A stretch of DNA of 41,353 nt from Alphaproteobacteria bacterium (GTDB lineage: Bacteria > Pseudomonadota > Alphaproteobacteria > VGDZ01), in contig VGDZ01000024.1 in the NCBI GenBank assembly GCA_016869515.1, forward strand, positions 1-41,353, written 5' to 3'. A model generated the notes under the pieces. The model had not been told where the DNA came from and searched no databases. It saw nothing but the letters and a program-made list of their open reading frames with translations. Below, one piece after another: positions 27,623 through 37,215 of the stretch. Positions within the stretch are counted from its first letter, which is position 1, and each line of letters opens with the position of its first letter. The position numbers and the translations under genes were made by a program.

Positions 27623-27661
27623 ATGAAGCTCGAAGCGGGACTCCATCCATGCGGCGGCTGA
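27623..27661 (+). CDS. Possible 12-codon upstream reading frame of the RND operon
   Basis: An ATG at 27623, eight bases after the TATAAG box, opens MKLEAGLHPCGG and stops at 27659-27661, overlapping the true adaptor start (27649) in another frame. As the first AUG of a nearly leaderless mRNA it could be translated and couple or limit adaptor translation. It could equally be chance. Confidence 0.25.
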   Translation: MKLEAGLHPCGG

Positions 27662-28896
27662 TCGGCATCGGCCTGCCGGCGCTGGTGCTGTTGGCGGCGC
27701 TGATGGCGACGGCGTGGCTGATCCAGACCCGGCCGCGGGTCGAGGCCAAGCCGCCCGAGGAAACGGTATGGCCGGTCGAGACCGTGGCGGTGCGCCCGGC
27801 CAGCCACCGGCCCGAAATCCTGCTGTTCGGCGAGATCGTCGCCAGCCGCGAGGCCGAGCTGCGCGCCCTGGTCGCGGGACAAGTGGTCGAAACCTCGCCC
27901 GCGCTGCTGGAAGGTGCCGCCGTCAAGGCCGATGCGCTGGTGGTGGCGATCGATCCGTTCGAATACCGCGCCACGCTCGAGGAACGCCGGGCGCAGCTGG
28001 TCGAAGCGCGCGCCCGCACGGCCGAGATCGAGGCCCGCCGCAAGGCCGAGGTCGATGCCCTGGCCTGGGACCGCCGCCAGCTCGAATTGAACGAGCGCGA
28101 CGCCAACCGCAAGACCGAACTGTTCGGCAAGGGTACCGGCACCGAAAAGGCGCTGGACGATGCACGGCTGGCGATGATGCGCCAACGCGTGGTGGTCGAG
28201 GGGCGCGCCAACGCCGTCACCGCGCTGGTCGCCCAGCTTGACCAGCAGCGCGCGGCGATCGAGCGCATGGCGGTGGGCGTGCGCCGCGCCGAGCGCGATC
28301 TCGAAAACACCCGCCTGACCGCGCCGTTCGACGGCATCCTGCGCGAGATCCAGGTCGCGGTCGGCAAGCGGCTTGCGATCGGCGACCGCGTCGCGATCCT
28401 GGCCGATCCCGCCGGCTACGAGGCGCGCGTCTTCCTGCCCGACGCCGATTACGGCCGCCTGACCGCGGCCGGCGATGCGCTGGAGGGCCGGTCGGCCAAG
28501 CTGGTCTGGCGCACGGGCGAACTGACCGAGGCGGTTTCGGCCGAGATCGCCCGCATCGGCCCGCGCATCTCGGCCGGCACCGGCGGCGTCAATCTCTATG
28601 CCCGCCTCGCCGCCGGGCCGGCGAGCCAGCGGCTGCGGCCAGGGGCCTTCGTCGAGCTGCGCCTGCCCGACCGCAAATACGACGCCGCCGTCCGCCTGCC
28701 GGCGGCGGCGCTCTATGCCGGCGGCACGGTCTATGTCGTCGCCGAGGGCCGGCTGCAGGCGCGCGCGGTCGAATTGCTGGCCCGCGACGGCGAGCACGTG
28801 CTGGTCAAGGGCGCGCTGGCCGAGGGCGAACGCGCCCTGGTCACCCGCCTGACGCGCATCGGCCCGGGCCTCAGGGTGCGCGAGCCGGCGACGTGA
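27649..28896 (+). CDS. RND efflux periplasmic adaptor (membrane fusion protein)
   Basis: A 415-residue HlyD/AcrA-type adaptor. An N-terminal membrane anchor (about residues 4-22) is followed by a lipoyl-like half motif (GEIVASREAELRALVAGQV), a long helical hairpin of alternating charged residues (about 105-210), the second half motif (LTAPFDGILREIQV) and the beta-barrel/membrane-proximal part. The ATG at 27649 gives a normal N-terminus; the ribosome site (GCGGGA) is weak. It links the pump to an outer-membrane channel in the periplasm. It overlaps the pump gene by 4 bp (GTGA). Confidence 0.92.
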   Translation: MRRLIGIGLPALVLLAALMATAWLIQTRPRVEAKPPEETVWPVETVAVRPASHRPEILLFGEIVASREAELRALVAGQVVETSPALLEGAAVKADALVVAIDPFEYRATLEERRAQLVEARARTAEIEARRKAEVDALAWDRRQLELNERDANRKTELFGKGTGTEKALDDARLAMMRQRVVVEGRANAVTALVAQLDQQRAAIERMAVGVRRAERDLENTRLTAPFDGILREIQVAVGKRLAIGDRVAILADPAGYEARVFLPDADYGRLTAAGDALEGRSAKLVWRTGELTEAVSAEIARIGPRISAGTGGVNLYARLAAGPASQRLRPGAFVELRLPDRKYDAAVRLPAAALYAGGTVYVVAEGRLQARAVELLARDGEHVLVKGALAEGERALVTRLTRIGPGLRVREPAT

Positions 28897-31800
28897 TCCA
28901 GCCCCTGATCGCGTGGTTCGTCCGCCATCCGACGGCGCACCACCTGCTGCTGGCGATCGTCGTGCTGATGGGCGCGATCGGCGTGACGCGGCTCAACGCC
29001 CAATTCTTCCCGACGCTGGGCTTCGATGTCGTCACCATACGCATGGAATGGCCCGGCGCCTCGGCCGCCGACGTCGAGACCAACATCGTCGAGGCGATCG
29101 AGCCCGAGGTGCGCTTCCTCGAAAACGTGCGCCGGGTCAGCGGCTTCGCGCTCGAGGGCGTCGGCGTGGTGGTGGTCGAATACAAGATCGGCTCCCGCAT
29201 GCCCAACGCCCAGAGCGACATCGAATCGGCGGTGGCGCGCATCACCACCTTCCCCAGCGACGCCGAGAAGGCGGTGATCCGCCGCACCTCGCTCGACGAG
29301 ACCATCAGCCGCATCGTCGTCACCGGCGACCAGCCGGAATCGACCTTGCGCCGCATCGCCCGCGATTTGCGCGACGGCCTGCTGGCTCGCGGCATCGACA
29401 AGGTCCAGCTCTACGGCCTGCGCGACGCCGAGATCCGGGTCGAGGTGCCGGCGGCGACGCTGCGGCGGCTCGACCTGACGCTGGCCGATGTGGCGCGGAC
29501 GATCGGCGAGTCCTCGCGCGACGTGCCGCTCGGCCGGCTCGACGGCGGGGTCGAGCGCCAATTGCGTGGCCTCGGCCAGGCTCAGGACGCCGACGGCGTC
29601 GGCGCCATCGTGCTGCGCGCGCGTTCGGACGGAGAGACCTTGCGCATCCGCGACGTCGCCGCCGCCACCGAATCCTACGACCGCGCCCAGCCGGCCGGGC
29701 GCCATCGCGGCCGTCCGGCGATCGAACTGCACGTGCTGCGCGCGCCCGCCGCCGATGCCTTGGTCGCCGCCAAGCGCACCAAGGAATTCTTCGACCAGGC
29801 GCGCGCGGCGCTGCCGCCCTCGGTCGAGCTGATCCATTACGACATCCAGGCCGATTTGATCGACGACCGCCTCAAGACCCTGATCGAGAACGGGCTGCAG
29901 GGCCTGACCTTGATCCTGATCTGCCTGTTCTTGTTCCTCAACGGCTGGCTGGCGCTGTGGGTGGCGGTCGGCCTGCCGGCGGCGATGCTGGCGACCTTCG
30001 CCATCATGTGGATGACCGGCCAGACCATCAACATGGTCAGCCTGTTCGCCCTGATCATGGCAGCGGGGATGATGGACGACGACGCCATCGTCGTCGCCGA
30101 GGAGATCGATTCCCGCTATGCCCGCGGCGAGGACCCGGTCGCGGCCGCGGTCGGCGGCGCCGGCCGCATGTTCGGGCCGGTGCTGGCCTCGTCCCTGACC
30201 GCGGTCTGCGCCTTCATTCCGATCGCCATGATCCGCGACATCCTCGGCCAGGTGCTGATCGCGATCCCGATCCTGGTCGCGACCATGATCGGCGCCAGCC
30301 TGCTGGAATGCTTCCTCATGCTGCCGGCGCATCTGCGCGCGGTGCTGCACCGCGTCCGCCGGCCGCCCGCCGGTTGGCGCCGCCATGTCGAGGCGGCGCT
30401 GGACCGCTTTCGGCGGGGACCGTTCGCGGCCGCCGTCGCCTGGGCGGTGCGCTGGCGCTACGTCACGATCGCGCTGTCGCTGGCGGCGCTTCTGCTGACC
30501 CTCGGCCTGGTGGGGGGTGGGCGGGTCGGCTTCGTCTTCTTCCCCGCGCCCGAGGCCGACGTGGTCTACGCCAATTTCGCCTTCGCGCCGGGCACGCCGC
30601 GGGCCAAGTCGGAAGCCATGCTGGCCGAACTCGATCGCGCGCTGGATGCGGTCGAGGCGCGCCACGGCAACGGCAGGTCGCTGGTCGTCGGCCGCTTCGG
30701 CCGCCTGGGCGAGACCCAGGGCCGGCAGTTCGAGACCATCGTCGGCGAGCATTTGGCCGGCATGATGGTCGAGCTGGCGCCCTCCGACGTCCGCAACCTG
30801 CGCACCCGCGTCTTCATGGAAGAGTGGCGCAAGGAGATCCGGCCGCTGCCAGGACTCGAACGCCTGACCATGCTGGAGCGCGAGGGCGGGCCGCCCGGCC
30901 GGCCGATCGATTTGCGGCTGTCCGGCGGGGCGCCCGACAAGCTCAAGGCCGCGGCCGAGGAGGCCAAGGCGCTGCTGGCGCGCTATCCCGGCATCGGCGA
31001 CGTCGAGGACGACCTGCCCGAGGGCCGGCCCGATCTCTCGCTGACGGTGACGCCGCGCGGGCGCAGCCTGGGCTTCACCACCGACAGCGTCGCCCGCCAG
31101 GTGCGCGGCGCCTTCGAGGGTCAGATCGCCACCCGCTTCACCCGCGGCGAGGACGAGATCGCGATCAAGGCGATGTATCCGCGCGCCGCCGCCGGCGAGG
31201 CCGCCTTGCGCGAACTGCGCCTGCGCGGCCCGACCGGCGCCGAGGTGGCGCTGACCGAGGCCGTGACCATTTCCGAAGCCGTCGGCTTCGCCCGCATCCG
31301 CCGCCAGGACGGCGTGCGCGAGGTCTCGATCACCGCCAACATCGACCTCGCCTTGGTCAAGCCCGACGCCATCCTGGCGCGCCTGCCGGGCGACGGGGTG
31401 ATCGAGATCGCCCGCCGCCACGGCCTCGACTGGCGCTTCGCCGGCAAGGCCGAGGAGCAGGCGCGCACGCTCGAGGATCTGCGGCTGGGCGTCGGCATCG
31501 CGCTGGTCGGCATCTACATCATCGTTGCCTGGATCCTGGGCCGGCTCGGCCGGCCGTTCTCGGTCATGCTGATCATCCCCTTCGGCCTGATCGGCGCGGT
31601 GCTGGGGCACAAGGTCATGGGCTACGACCTGACCATCCTGTCGCTGGTGGCGCTGATCGGGCTGTCGGGCATCGTCGTCAACAATTCGATCATCCTGGTC
31701 GACTTCATCGACGAGCATCTCGACCGCGGCGAACCGGTGTTCGAATCGCTGGTGGCGTCCTCGGTCGAGCGCTTCCGCGCCGTGCTGCTGTCCTCGATCA

Positions 31801-31994
31801 CCACCATCGGCGGCATGGCGCCGTTGATGTTCGAGACCAGCCTGCAGGCGCGGTTCCTGATTCCGATGGCGATCACCATTTCCTTCGGGCTGGCGGTGTC
31901 GATGACGCTGGTGGTGTTCGTGGTGCCGGCGATGGTGGCGATCGAAGAGGACATCAAGGCGCTGTGGCGCCGGCGCAGCCCGGCACACGCCTGA
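28893..31994 (+). CDS. RND-family efflux pump, inner-membrane permease
   Basis: A 1033-residue RND transporter with twelve predicted membrane segments and two large periplasmic loops. The proton-relay acids of segment 4 are Asp395-Asp397 in GMMDDDAIVV, where AcrB has two Asp. The N-terminus (IAWFVRHPTAHHLLLAIVV) is family-typical. The start is GTG overlapping the adaptor stop. No outer-membrane factor gene follows, so a TolC-like protein encoded elsewhere must complete the pump. Substrates are unknown; the MarR-type neighbour suggests induction by small toxic compounds. Confidence 0.95.
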   Translation: MIQPLIAWFVRHPTAHHLLLAIVVLMGAIGVTRLNAQFFPTLGFDVVTIRMEWPGASAADVETNIVEAIEPEVRFLENVRRVSGFALEGVGVVVVEYKIGSRMPNAQSDIESAVARITTFPSDAEKAVIRRTSLDETISRIVVTGDQPESTLRRIARDLRDGLLARGIDKVQLYGLRDAEIRVEVPAATLRRLDLTLADVARTIGESSRDVPLGRLDGGVERQLRGLGQAQDADGVGAIVLRARSDGETLRIRDVAAATESYDRAQPAGRHRGRPAIELHVLRAPAADALVAAKRTKEFFDQARAALPPSVELIHYDIQADLIDDRLKTLIENGLQGLTLILICLFLFLNGWLALWVAVGLPAAMLATFAIMWMTGQTINMVSLFALIMAAGMMDDDAIVVAEEIDSRYARGEDPVAAAVGGAGRMFGPVLASSLTAVCAFIPIAMIRDILGQVLIAIPILVATMIGASLLECFLMLPAHLRAVLHRVRRPPAGWRRHVEAALDRFRRGPFAAAVAWAVRWRYVTIALSLAALLLTLGLVGGGRVGFVFFPAPEADVVYANFAFAPGTPRAKSEAMLAELDRALDAVEARHGNGRSLVVGRFGRLGETQGRQFETIVGEHLAGMMVELAPSDVRNLRTRVFMEEWRKEIRPLPGLERLTMLEREGGPPGRPIDLRLSGGAPDKLKAAAEEAKALLARYPGIGDVEDDLPEGRPDLSLTVTPRGRSLGFTTDSVARQVRGAFEGQIATRFTRGEDEIAIKAMYPRAAAGEAALRELRLRGPTGAEVALTEAVTISEAVGFARIRRQDGVREVSITANIDLALVKPDAILARLPGDGVIEIARRHGLDWRFAGKAEEQARTLEDLRLGVGIALVGIYIIVAWILGRLGRPFSVMLIIPFGLIGAVLGHKVMGYDLTILSLVALIGLSGIVVNNSIILVDFIDEHLDRGEPVFESLVASSVERFRAVLLSSITTIGGMAPLMFETSLQARFLIPMAITISFGLAVSMTLVVFVVPAMVAIEEDIKALWRRRSPAHA

Positions 31995-32007
31995 AGCAGA
32001 GAACCAA

Positions 32008-33102
32008 ATGCCGAGCGCTTTGTTTTCCCCCATCGCCCTGCGCGGCCTGACCTTGCCCAATCGGCTGGTGGTCTCGCCGATGTGCCAATACGCCGCCGAG
32101 GACGGTGCCGCGACCGATTGGCATTTGATGCATCTCGGCAGCCTGGCCCTGGCCGAATGGCTGATCTGCATCGAAGCCACCGCGGTCTCGCCCGAGGGCC
32201 GCATCACGCCGGGCTGCCTCGGTCTTTACTCTGACCGCGACGAGGCCGCGCTCGGCCGCGTGCTGGCCTTCGCCCGCAGATACGGCGTCGCCAAATTCGG
32301 CATCCAACTGGCCCATTCCGGCCGCAAGGGCTCGGCGCTGACCCCGCTCGAAAGCGGCAAGCCGCTGCCGAAGGATCGCGCCTGGATGGCGCAGGCACCG
32401 TCCGCCTTGCCCTACGACGCCGATTGGCCCGCGCCGGCGGCACTGGACATGGACGGCATCGCCAAGCTCAAACGCGATTTCGCCTTGGCGACCGAGCGGG
32501 CGGCGCGGCTGGGCATCGATCTGGTCGAGCTGCACATGGGGCACGGCTACCTGATGCACCAGTTCCTGTCGCCGCTGAGCAATCGCCGCAACGACCGCTA
32601 TGGCGGCGATTTCGCCGGCCGCACCCGCCTGCCGCTGGAAACCTTCGACCTCGTCCGCGCCGCCTGGCCCGAGGCGCGGCCCTTGGGCGTTCGGCTGTCG
32701 GCGACGGATTGGGTCGAGGGCGGCTGGACGCCCGAGGAGACCGTCGCGCTCTCGGTCGAACTCAAAGCGCGCGGCTGCGATTTCGTCGACGTCACCACCG
32801 GCGGGCTCGATCCGCGCCAGAAGCTCGCGCCGGCGCCCGGTTTCCAAGTGCCGTTCGCCGCCCGGGTCAAGCGCGAGGCCGGCATCGCCGTCATGGCAGT
32901 CGGCCTGATCGCCGAGCCGCGCCAGGCCGAGACCATCGTCGCCGAGGGCCAGGCCGACATGGTGGCGCTGGCGCGCGGCGCCATGGACGATCCGCGCTGG
33001 CCTTGGCACGCGGCGCGGGCGCTGGGGGTCGAGACCGCCTATGCGCCGCAGATGATCCGCGCCCACCCCAAGACCTGGCCGCCCGGGCGGCCGGCGGCTT
33101 AA
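32008..33102 (+). CDS. NADH:flavin oxidoreductase of the Old Yellow Enzyme family (YqjM type)
   Basis: A 364-residue FMN-dependent ene-reductase. Cys26 in SPMCQYAAEDG corresponds to the redox-tuning Cys26 of YqjM. The substrate-binding pair of His appears in ELHMGHGYLMHQFLSPLSNRR, and the phosphate-binding region is VGLIAEPRQAE. This class reduces activated C=C bonds with NAD(P)H. It lies 13 bp after the RND pump gene and could share its transcript, hinting at a detoxification role, which is inference. Its last four bases overlap the convergent amidase gene. Confidence 0.93.
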   Translation: MPSALFSPIALRGLTLPNRLVVSPMCQYAAEDGAATDWHLMHLGSLALAEWLICIEATAVSPEGRITPGCLGLYSDRDEAALGRVLAFARRYGVAKFGIQLAHSGRKGSALTPLESGKPLPKDRAWMAQAPSALPYDADWPAPAALDMDGIAKLKRDFALATERAARLGIDLVELHMGHGYLMHQFLSPLSNRRNDRYGGDFAGRTRLPLETFDLVRAAWPEARPLGVRLSATDWVEGGWTPEETVALSVELKARGCDFVDVTTGGLDPRQKLAPAPGFQVPFAARVKREAGIAVMAVGLIAEPRQAETIVAEGQADMVALARGAMDDPRWPWHAARALGVETAYAPQMIRAHPKTWPPGRPAA

Positions 33103-34355
33103 CGCAGCAGCGCGGCGACGCCCGCGGCCGTCGCCAACACCGCGCCATCGCCGCCCAGCGGACCGACCAGGGTCAATCCCAGCGGCAGTCCGGTCGCGCC
33201 GCTGCCGTGCGGAATGTTGACGCAGGGCAGATGCAGCGCGGTCCACAGCCGGTTGAACACCGGATCGCCGGTGGCGCCAAGACCCTCGGGCGCTTCGTCG
33301 GGGGCGCTCGGCGCCAGCAGCGCATCGAAGCGCTGGAACAGCGGCGCGACCGCCGTCCGGCCATAGGCGATCAGGGCACGGGCGTCCTTTTCCATGCCCG
33401 GCGTCACGGTCTGACCTTGCTCGATCAGCGCCACCAGCCGCGCCCCCAGCCGCGGCTTGTGATCGGCATATTCCGGCGCATAGGCCCGCGCCGCCTCGGC
33501 CGCCATCACCACGCTTTGCGCGGCGTTGAGCGCGTTGCATTCGGTCGGCAGCCGCACTTCCTCGGCGCCCAGGCGCTCGGCGGCTTGTTCGATCGTGGCC
33601 CGCATCGCCGGCTTGGCCGCGCCCCAATAGGGCGTGCGGCAATAGCCCAGACGCGGCCGATCCTTGGGCGCGGGCGGCACCGTGACGCCCGGCAGCAGCA
33701 CTTCCGCCAATAGCGCCAGGTCGGCCACGTCGCGCGCGAACCAGCCGGGCGTGTCGAAGCTGTCGGCGAAGGGCTTGATGCCGGCGCGGTCGACGGCGCC
33801 GAACGAGGCCTTGAAGCCGAAGACGCCGCAATAGGACGCGGGTCGGATCACCGAGCCCGCGGTCTGGGTGCCGAGCGCAAGCGCCACCTGGCCGTCGGCC
33901 ACCGCCGCCGCCGAGCCCGAGGACGAACCGCCCGGGGTGTGCTTGGGGTGATGGGGATTGCGGGTCTTGCCGGGCGTGAAATAAGCGAACTCGGTCGACA
34001 CCGTCTTGCCCAGGATCACCGCACCTGCGGCCCGCAACCGCGCGACGCAAGCCGCATCCGCCTTGGGCCGGTGACCGGCATAGATCGCCGAGCCGTAGCC
34101 GGTCGGCATGTCGGCGGTATCGACGATATCCTTGATGCCGATCGGCACGCCATGCAGCCGACCTTTGTTGGGTTCGGCATCGCGCCGCTTGGCCGCAGCG
34201 CGTGCCTGTTCGGGATCGAGATGGATCCAGGCCCGCACCGCGTCGTCGCGTTCGGCGATGCGCGCCAGCAGCGTCTCGACCGCGGCGGCTGAACTGGTCC
34301 GGCCGGCGCGGATCGCGTTCGCCGTCTCGACCGCACTTTGATGCGCCTTGCTCAC
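33099..34355 (-). CDS. Amidase-signature family hydrolase
   Basis: A 418-residue amidase-signature enzyme. The Ser-cisSer-Lys triad is Lys75 (GIKDIVDT), Ser144 (first Ser of GGSSSGS) and Ser168 (TQTAGSVIRPA); the 24-residue spacing of the serines matches FAAH. It is shorter than GatA and lacks GatB/C neighbours, so a catabolic amidase is more likely than tRNA amidotransfer. The start is GTG, with GGAGG four bases before it. It is divergent from the thioesterase gene across a 64-bp gap. Confidence 0.92.
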   Translation of the reverse strand: MSKAHQSAVETANAIRAGRTSSAAAVETLLARIAERDDAVRAWIHLDPEQARAAAKRRDAEPNKGRLHGVPIGIKDIVDTADMPTGYGSAIYAGHRPKADAACVARLRAAGAVILGKTVSTEFAYFTPGKTRNPHHPKHTPGGSSSGSAAAVADGQVALALGTQTAGSVIRPASYCGVFGFKASFGAVDRAGIKPFADSFDTPGWFARDVADLALLAEVLLPGVTVPPAPKDRPRLGYCRTPYWGAAKPAMRATIEQAAERLGAEEVRLPTECNALNAAQSVVMAAEAARAYAPEYADHKPRLGARLVALIEQGQTVTPGMEKDARALIAYGRTAVAPLFQRFDALLAPSAPDEAPEGLGATGDPVFNRLWTALHLPCVNIPHGSGATGLPLGLTLVGPLGGDGAVLATAAGVAALLR

Positions 34356-34376
34356 TTCGCCTCCATCGCGCTATCG

Positions 34377-34387
34377 ACTAGTCTAGT
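34377..34387. promoter_or_regulatory. Short palindrome between amidase and thioesterase genes
   Basis: ACTAG-T-CTAGT is a perfect 11-bp palindrome in the 64-bp divergent gap. It could be an operator for either gene. It is too short to be sure, and no clear promoter boxes are visible. Confidence 0.25.
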
Positions 34388-34419
34388 TCCGAGTCCCAGG
34401 ATCGCAGAGCCCGAGGCCG

Positions 34420-34836
34420 ATGAAAACCCATATCCACCGCGTCTCGATCGAATGGGGGCATTGCGACCCCGCGCGCATCGTTTTCTATCCGCGCTATTTC
34501 GAATGGATCGACGAGGCGACGCGGCATTTGTTCGAAAGCGTCGGCCTGGCGTGGAAGACGCTGTTCGACCGCTATGGCGTGGTCGGCTGCCCGATCACCG
34601 AGGCCAAGTGCAATTTCCTCTCGCCCTCGCGCTTCGGCGACATCATCGAGATCGAGAGCGGCGTCAAGGAATGGCGCGACAAGGGCTTCACCGTCGGCCA
34701 TCGCATCGTCAATGCCGGCAAGCTGGCGGTCGAGGGCCACGAGCAGCGGGTTTGGGTGATCCAACATCCCGACGATCCCAAGCGCCTCAAGCCGGTGCCG
34801 GTGCCGGCCGAGGTCCGGGCGGCGCTGGCCGGCTGA
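34420..34836 (+). CDS. Acyl-CoA thioesterase, 4-hydroxybenzoyl-CoA thioesterase type
   Basis: A 138-residue hotdog-fold protein. The 4HBT signature is intact: EWGHCDPARIVFYPRYFEW with the catalytic-type Asp16, as in the Pseudomonas enzyme (Asp17). It should hydrolyse an acyl- or aryl-CoA in the cytoplasm. GAGG precedes the ATG. The next gene starts 13 bp downstream with a strong ribosome site, so the two are probably co-transcribed. Confidence 0.92.
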   Translation: MKTHIHRVSIEWGHCDPARIVFYPRYFEWIDEATRHLFESVGLAWKTLFDRYGVVGCPITEAKCNFLSPSRFGDIIEIESGVKEWRDKGFTVGHRIVNAGKLAVEGHEQRVWVIQHPDDPKRLKPVPVPAEVRAALAG

Positions 34837-34849
34837 GCGGAGGCCTGCC

Positions 34850-37213
34850 ATGAACGCCGGAGCACCCGCCGTCCAGGCCGGCACCAATCTGGTGCCGCCG
34901 CGCGATCTGGCCATGCTGCAGGCGCTGGAAAAGAAGCTGCTTTGGCTTTCGACCTGGACCATCCATCACGCCAACCACCTGCGCCCCAATCGCGACGGCC
35001 TCAAGGTCGGCGGCCACCAGGCGAGTTGCGCCTCGGCCGTGACCCTGCTGACCGCGCTTTATTTCCGCCAGCTGCGGCCCGAGGACCGCATCGCGGTCAA
35101 GCCGCACGCCAGCCCGGTGCTGCACGCTGCGCACTACGTCATGCGCCGCCAAAGCCGCGCCGCGCTGGAAGCCTTTCGCGCCTTCGGCGGCGCCCAATCC
35201 TATCCCTCGCGGGTCAAGGACAAGACCGACGTCGATTTCTCGACCGGCTCGGTCGGGCTGGGCGTGGGGGCGACGCTGTTCGCCTCGCTGGTGCAGGATT
35301 TCATCCGCCTGCGCGGCCTGGCACCGGCGCAGCGTACGCCCGGGCGGCTGATCGCGCTGCTGGGCGACGCCGAATTGGACGAGGGCAACGTCTACGAGGC
35401 GCTGCTGGAGGGCTGGAAGCACGACGTCCGCAATCTGTGGTGGATCGTCGACTACAATCGCCAGTCGCTCGACGGCGTGGTGTCGGACGCGCTGTTCCGC
35501 AAGATCCAGTCCTTCTTCGACACCGTCGGCTGGAAGGTGGTGCTGCTGAAATACGGCACGCTGCTGCAGGCCGCCTTCCGGCGGCCGGGCGGCGAGCGGC
35601 TGCGGCAGTGGATCGATGACTGCCCCAACGATCTCTACGCCGCGCTGACCTTCCAGGGCGGCGAAGCTTGGCGCAAGCGGATCGGCGGCGATCTTTCCGG
35701 CGTGCCCGGCATCGCCGAGCTGCTGGCCGAGCACGACGACGCGGCGCTGGCGCGGCTGATGACCAATCTGGCGGGCCACGACATGGCCTCGATCCTGGCC
35801 GCCTTCGCCGAGGCCGAGGGCGACGACACTCCGCGCTGCTTCGTCGCCTATACCATCAAGGGCTACAACCTGCCGCTGGCCGGGCACAAGGACAACCACG
35901 CCGGCCTGCTCGGTCCCGAACAGTTGACGGCCTACAAGCGCGCCGCCGGCGTGCCCGACGGCGCCGAATGGGAGCGCTTCGCTCACGTCGACGCCGACCC
36001 CGCGACCTTGGAGCGCTTCGTCGCCGAAGCGCCCTATCTGCGCCGGCCGCCGGCGAAATGGGATTTCGCCCCCGTCCTGGCCATGCCCGAGATCCGGCTT
36101 CCGGCCGCGCCCAAGCAATCGACCCAGGAAGGCTTCGGCCGCATCATGACCGAGCTTGGCCGGGCCGAAAGCGAGTTCGCGCGCCGCATCCTGACCACCT
36201 CGCCCGACGTCACGGTCTCGACCAATCTCGGCGGCTGGGTCAATCACCGCAACCTGTTCGGCCGCAAGGAGCGCGACGACGTCTTCCGCCAGCAGAAGGT
36301 CGGCTCGACCTTCAAATGGATTCGCAGCCATGACGGCCAGCATGTCGAACTCGGCATCGCCGAGAACAATCTCTTTCTACTGCTGACCGCGGCGGGATTG
36401 GCCGAGCCGCTGTTGGGCACGCGGCTGATTCCGATCGGCACGGTCTACGACCCCTTCATCGCCCGCGGCCTCGATGCGCTCAACTACGGCTGCTATCAGA
36501 ACGCGCGCTTCATGCTGGTGGGCACGCCTTCGGGCCTGGCGCTGGCGCCCGAGGGCGGCGCGCACCAGTCCTTCGCCACGCCCCTGATCGGCCTCAGCCA
36601 GCCCGGCCTGACCAGCTTCGAGCCGGCCTTCGTCGACGAATTGCTGGCGATCATGCGCTGGGGCTTCGACTGGATGCAGCGGCCCGAGGGCAATGCGGTC
36701 TATTTGCGGCTTTCGACCCGGACCGTCGTCCAGCCCGTGCGGACGATGGATCGCGCGCTGGCCGAGGCGGTGGTGGCCGGCGGCTATTGGCTGGTCGAGC
36801 CGCGCGCCGGCGCCGAGCTGGCCATCGTCGCCATGGGCGCGGTGCTGCCCGAGGCCCAGGCGGCGCTGGCCGAGCTGGCCGAGGACCTGCCGGGCGCCGG
36901 GCTGATGGTGGCGACCTCGCCCGAGCTGTTGCACTTGGACTGGCGCCGGCGCGGCCGCGATTCGACCGTGGCCCGGCTGCTGTCGCGGCTTTCTCCCGAC
37001 GCGGCGCTGGTCACGGTCCAGGACGGCCACGCCGCCACCTTGTCGTGGCTGGGCGCGGTCGCGGGCCATGCCATCCGCGCGCTTGGGGTCGAAGGCTTCG
37101 GCCAGTCGGGCGACATCCCGGCGCTGTTCCGGGCCTATGGGCTGGACGCGCCGGCGATCGTCGATGCCGCGGCGGCGGCGCTGCTCGACCGCTTGCACCG
37201 CGCCAAGACCTGA
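34850..37213 (+). CDS. Transketolase-like / homodimeric 2-oxoacid dehydrogenase E1-type enzyme
   Basis: A 787-residue thiamine-diphosphate enzyme of the AceE/transketolase group. The TPP motif is GDAELDEGN (172-180) with Asn203 in DYN closing it; the usual third Gly is Ala174. The conserved activating Glu lies in VELGIAENNL. The C-terminal third resembles the transketolase C-domain. It is shorter than AceE (about 890). P. putida MdeB, an E1-like alpha-ketobutyrate dehydrogenase, is a plausible relative by character. No E2 or E3 gene is nearby. GGAGG (34839-34843) precedes the ATG. The true substrate is unknown. Confidence 0.85.
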   Translation: MNAGAPAVQAGTNLVPPRDLAMLQALEKKLLWLSTWTIHHANHLRPNRDGLKVGGHQASCASAVTLLTALYFRQLRPEDRIAVKPHASPVLHAAHYVMRRQSRAALEAFRAFGGAQSYPSRVKDKTDVDFSTGSVGLGVGATLFASLVQDFIRLRGLAPAQRTPGRLIALLGDAELDEGNVYEALLEGWKHDVRNLWWIVDYNRQSLDGVVSDALFRKIQSFFDTVGWKVVLLKYGTLLQAAFRRPGGERLRQWIDDCPNDLYAALTFQGGEAWRKRIGGDLSGVPGIAELLAEHDDAALARLMTNLAGHDMASILAAFAEAEGDDTPRCFVAYTIKGYNLPLAGHKDNHAGLLGPEQLTAYKRAAGVPDGAEWERFAHVDADPATLERFVAEAPYLRRPPAKWDFAPVLAMPEIRLPAAPKQSTQEGFGRIMTELGRAESEFARRILTTSPDVTVSTNLGGWVNHRNLFGRKERDDVFRQQKVGSTFKWIRSHDGQHVELGIAENNLFLLLTAAGLAEPLLGTRLIPIGTVYDPFIARGLDALNYGCYQNARFMLVGTPSGLALAPEGGAHQSFATPLIGLSQPGLTSFEPAFVDELLAIMRWGFDWMQRPEGNAVYLRLSTRTVVQPVRTMDRALAEAVVAGGYWLVEPRAGAELAIVAMGAVLPEAQAALAELAEDLPGAGLMVATSPELLHLDWRRRGRDSTVARLLSRLSPDAALVTVQDGHAATLSWLGAVAGHAIRALGVEGFGQSGDIPALFRAYGLDAPAIVDAAAAALLDRLHRAKT

Positions 37214-37215
37214 GC

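Noticed and set aside
28731-32207. A 1158-codon open frame antisense to the RND pump
   Set aside because: Its translation is His/Asp/Arg/Gln-rich without any domain, and it mirrors the third-position GC bias of a clear RND gene on the plus strand.
33099-34355. Calling the amidase gatA
   Set aside because: It is short and lacks gatC/gatB neighbours; only the amidase signature is supported.
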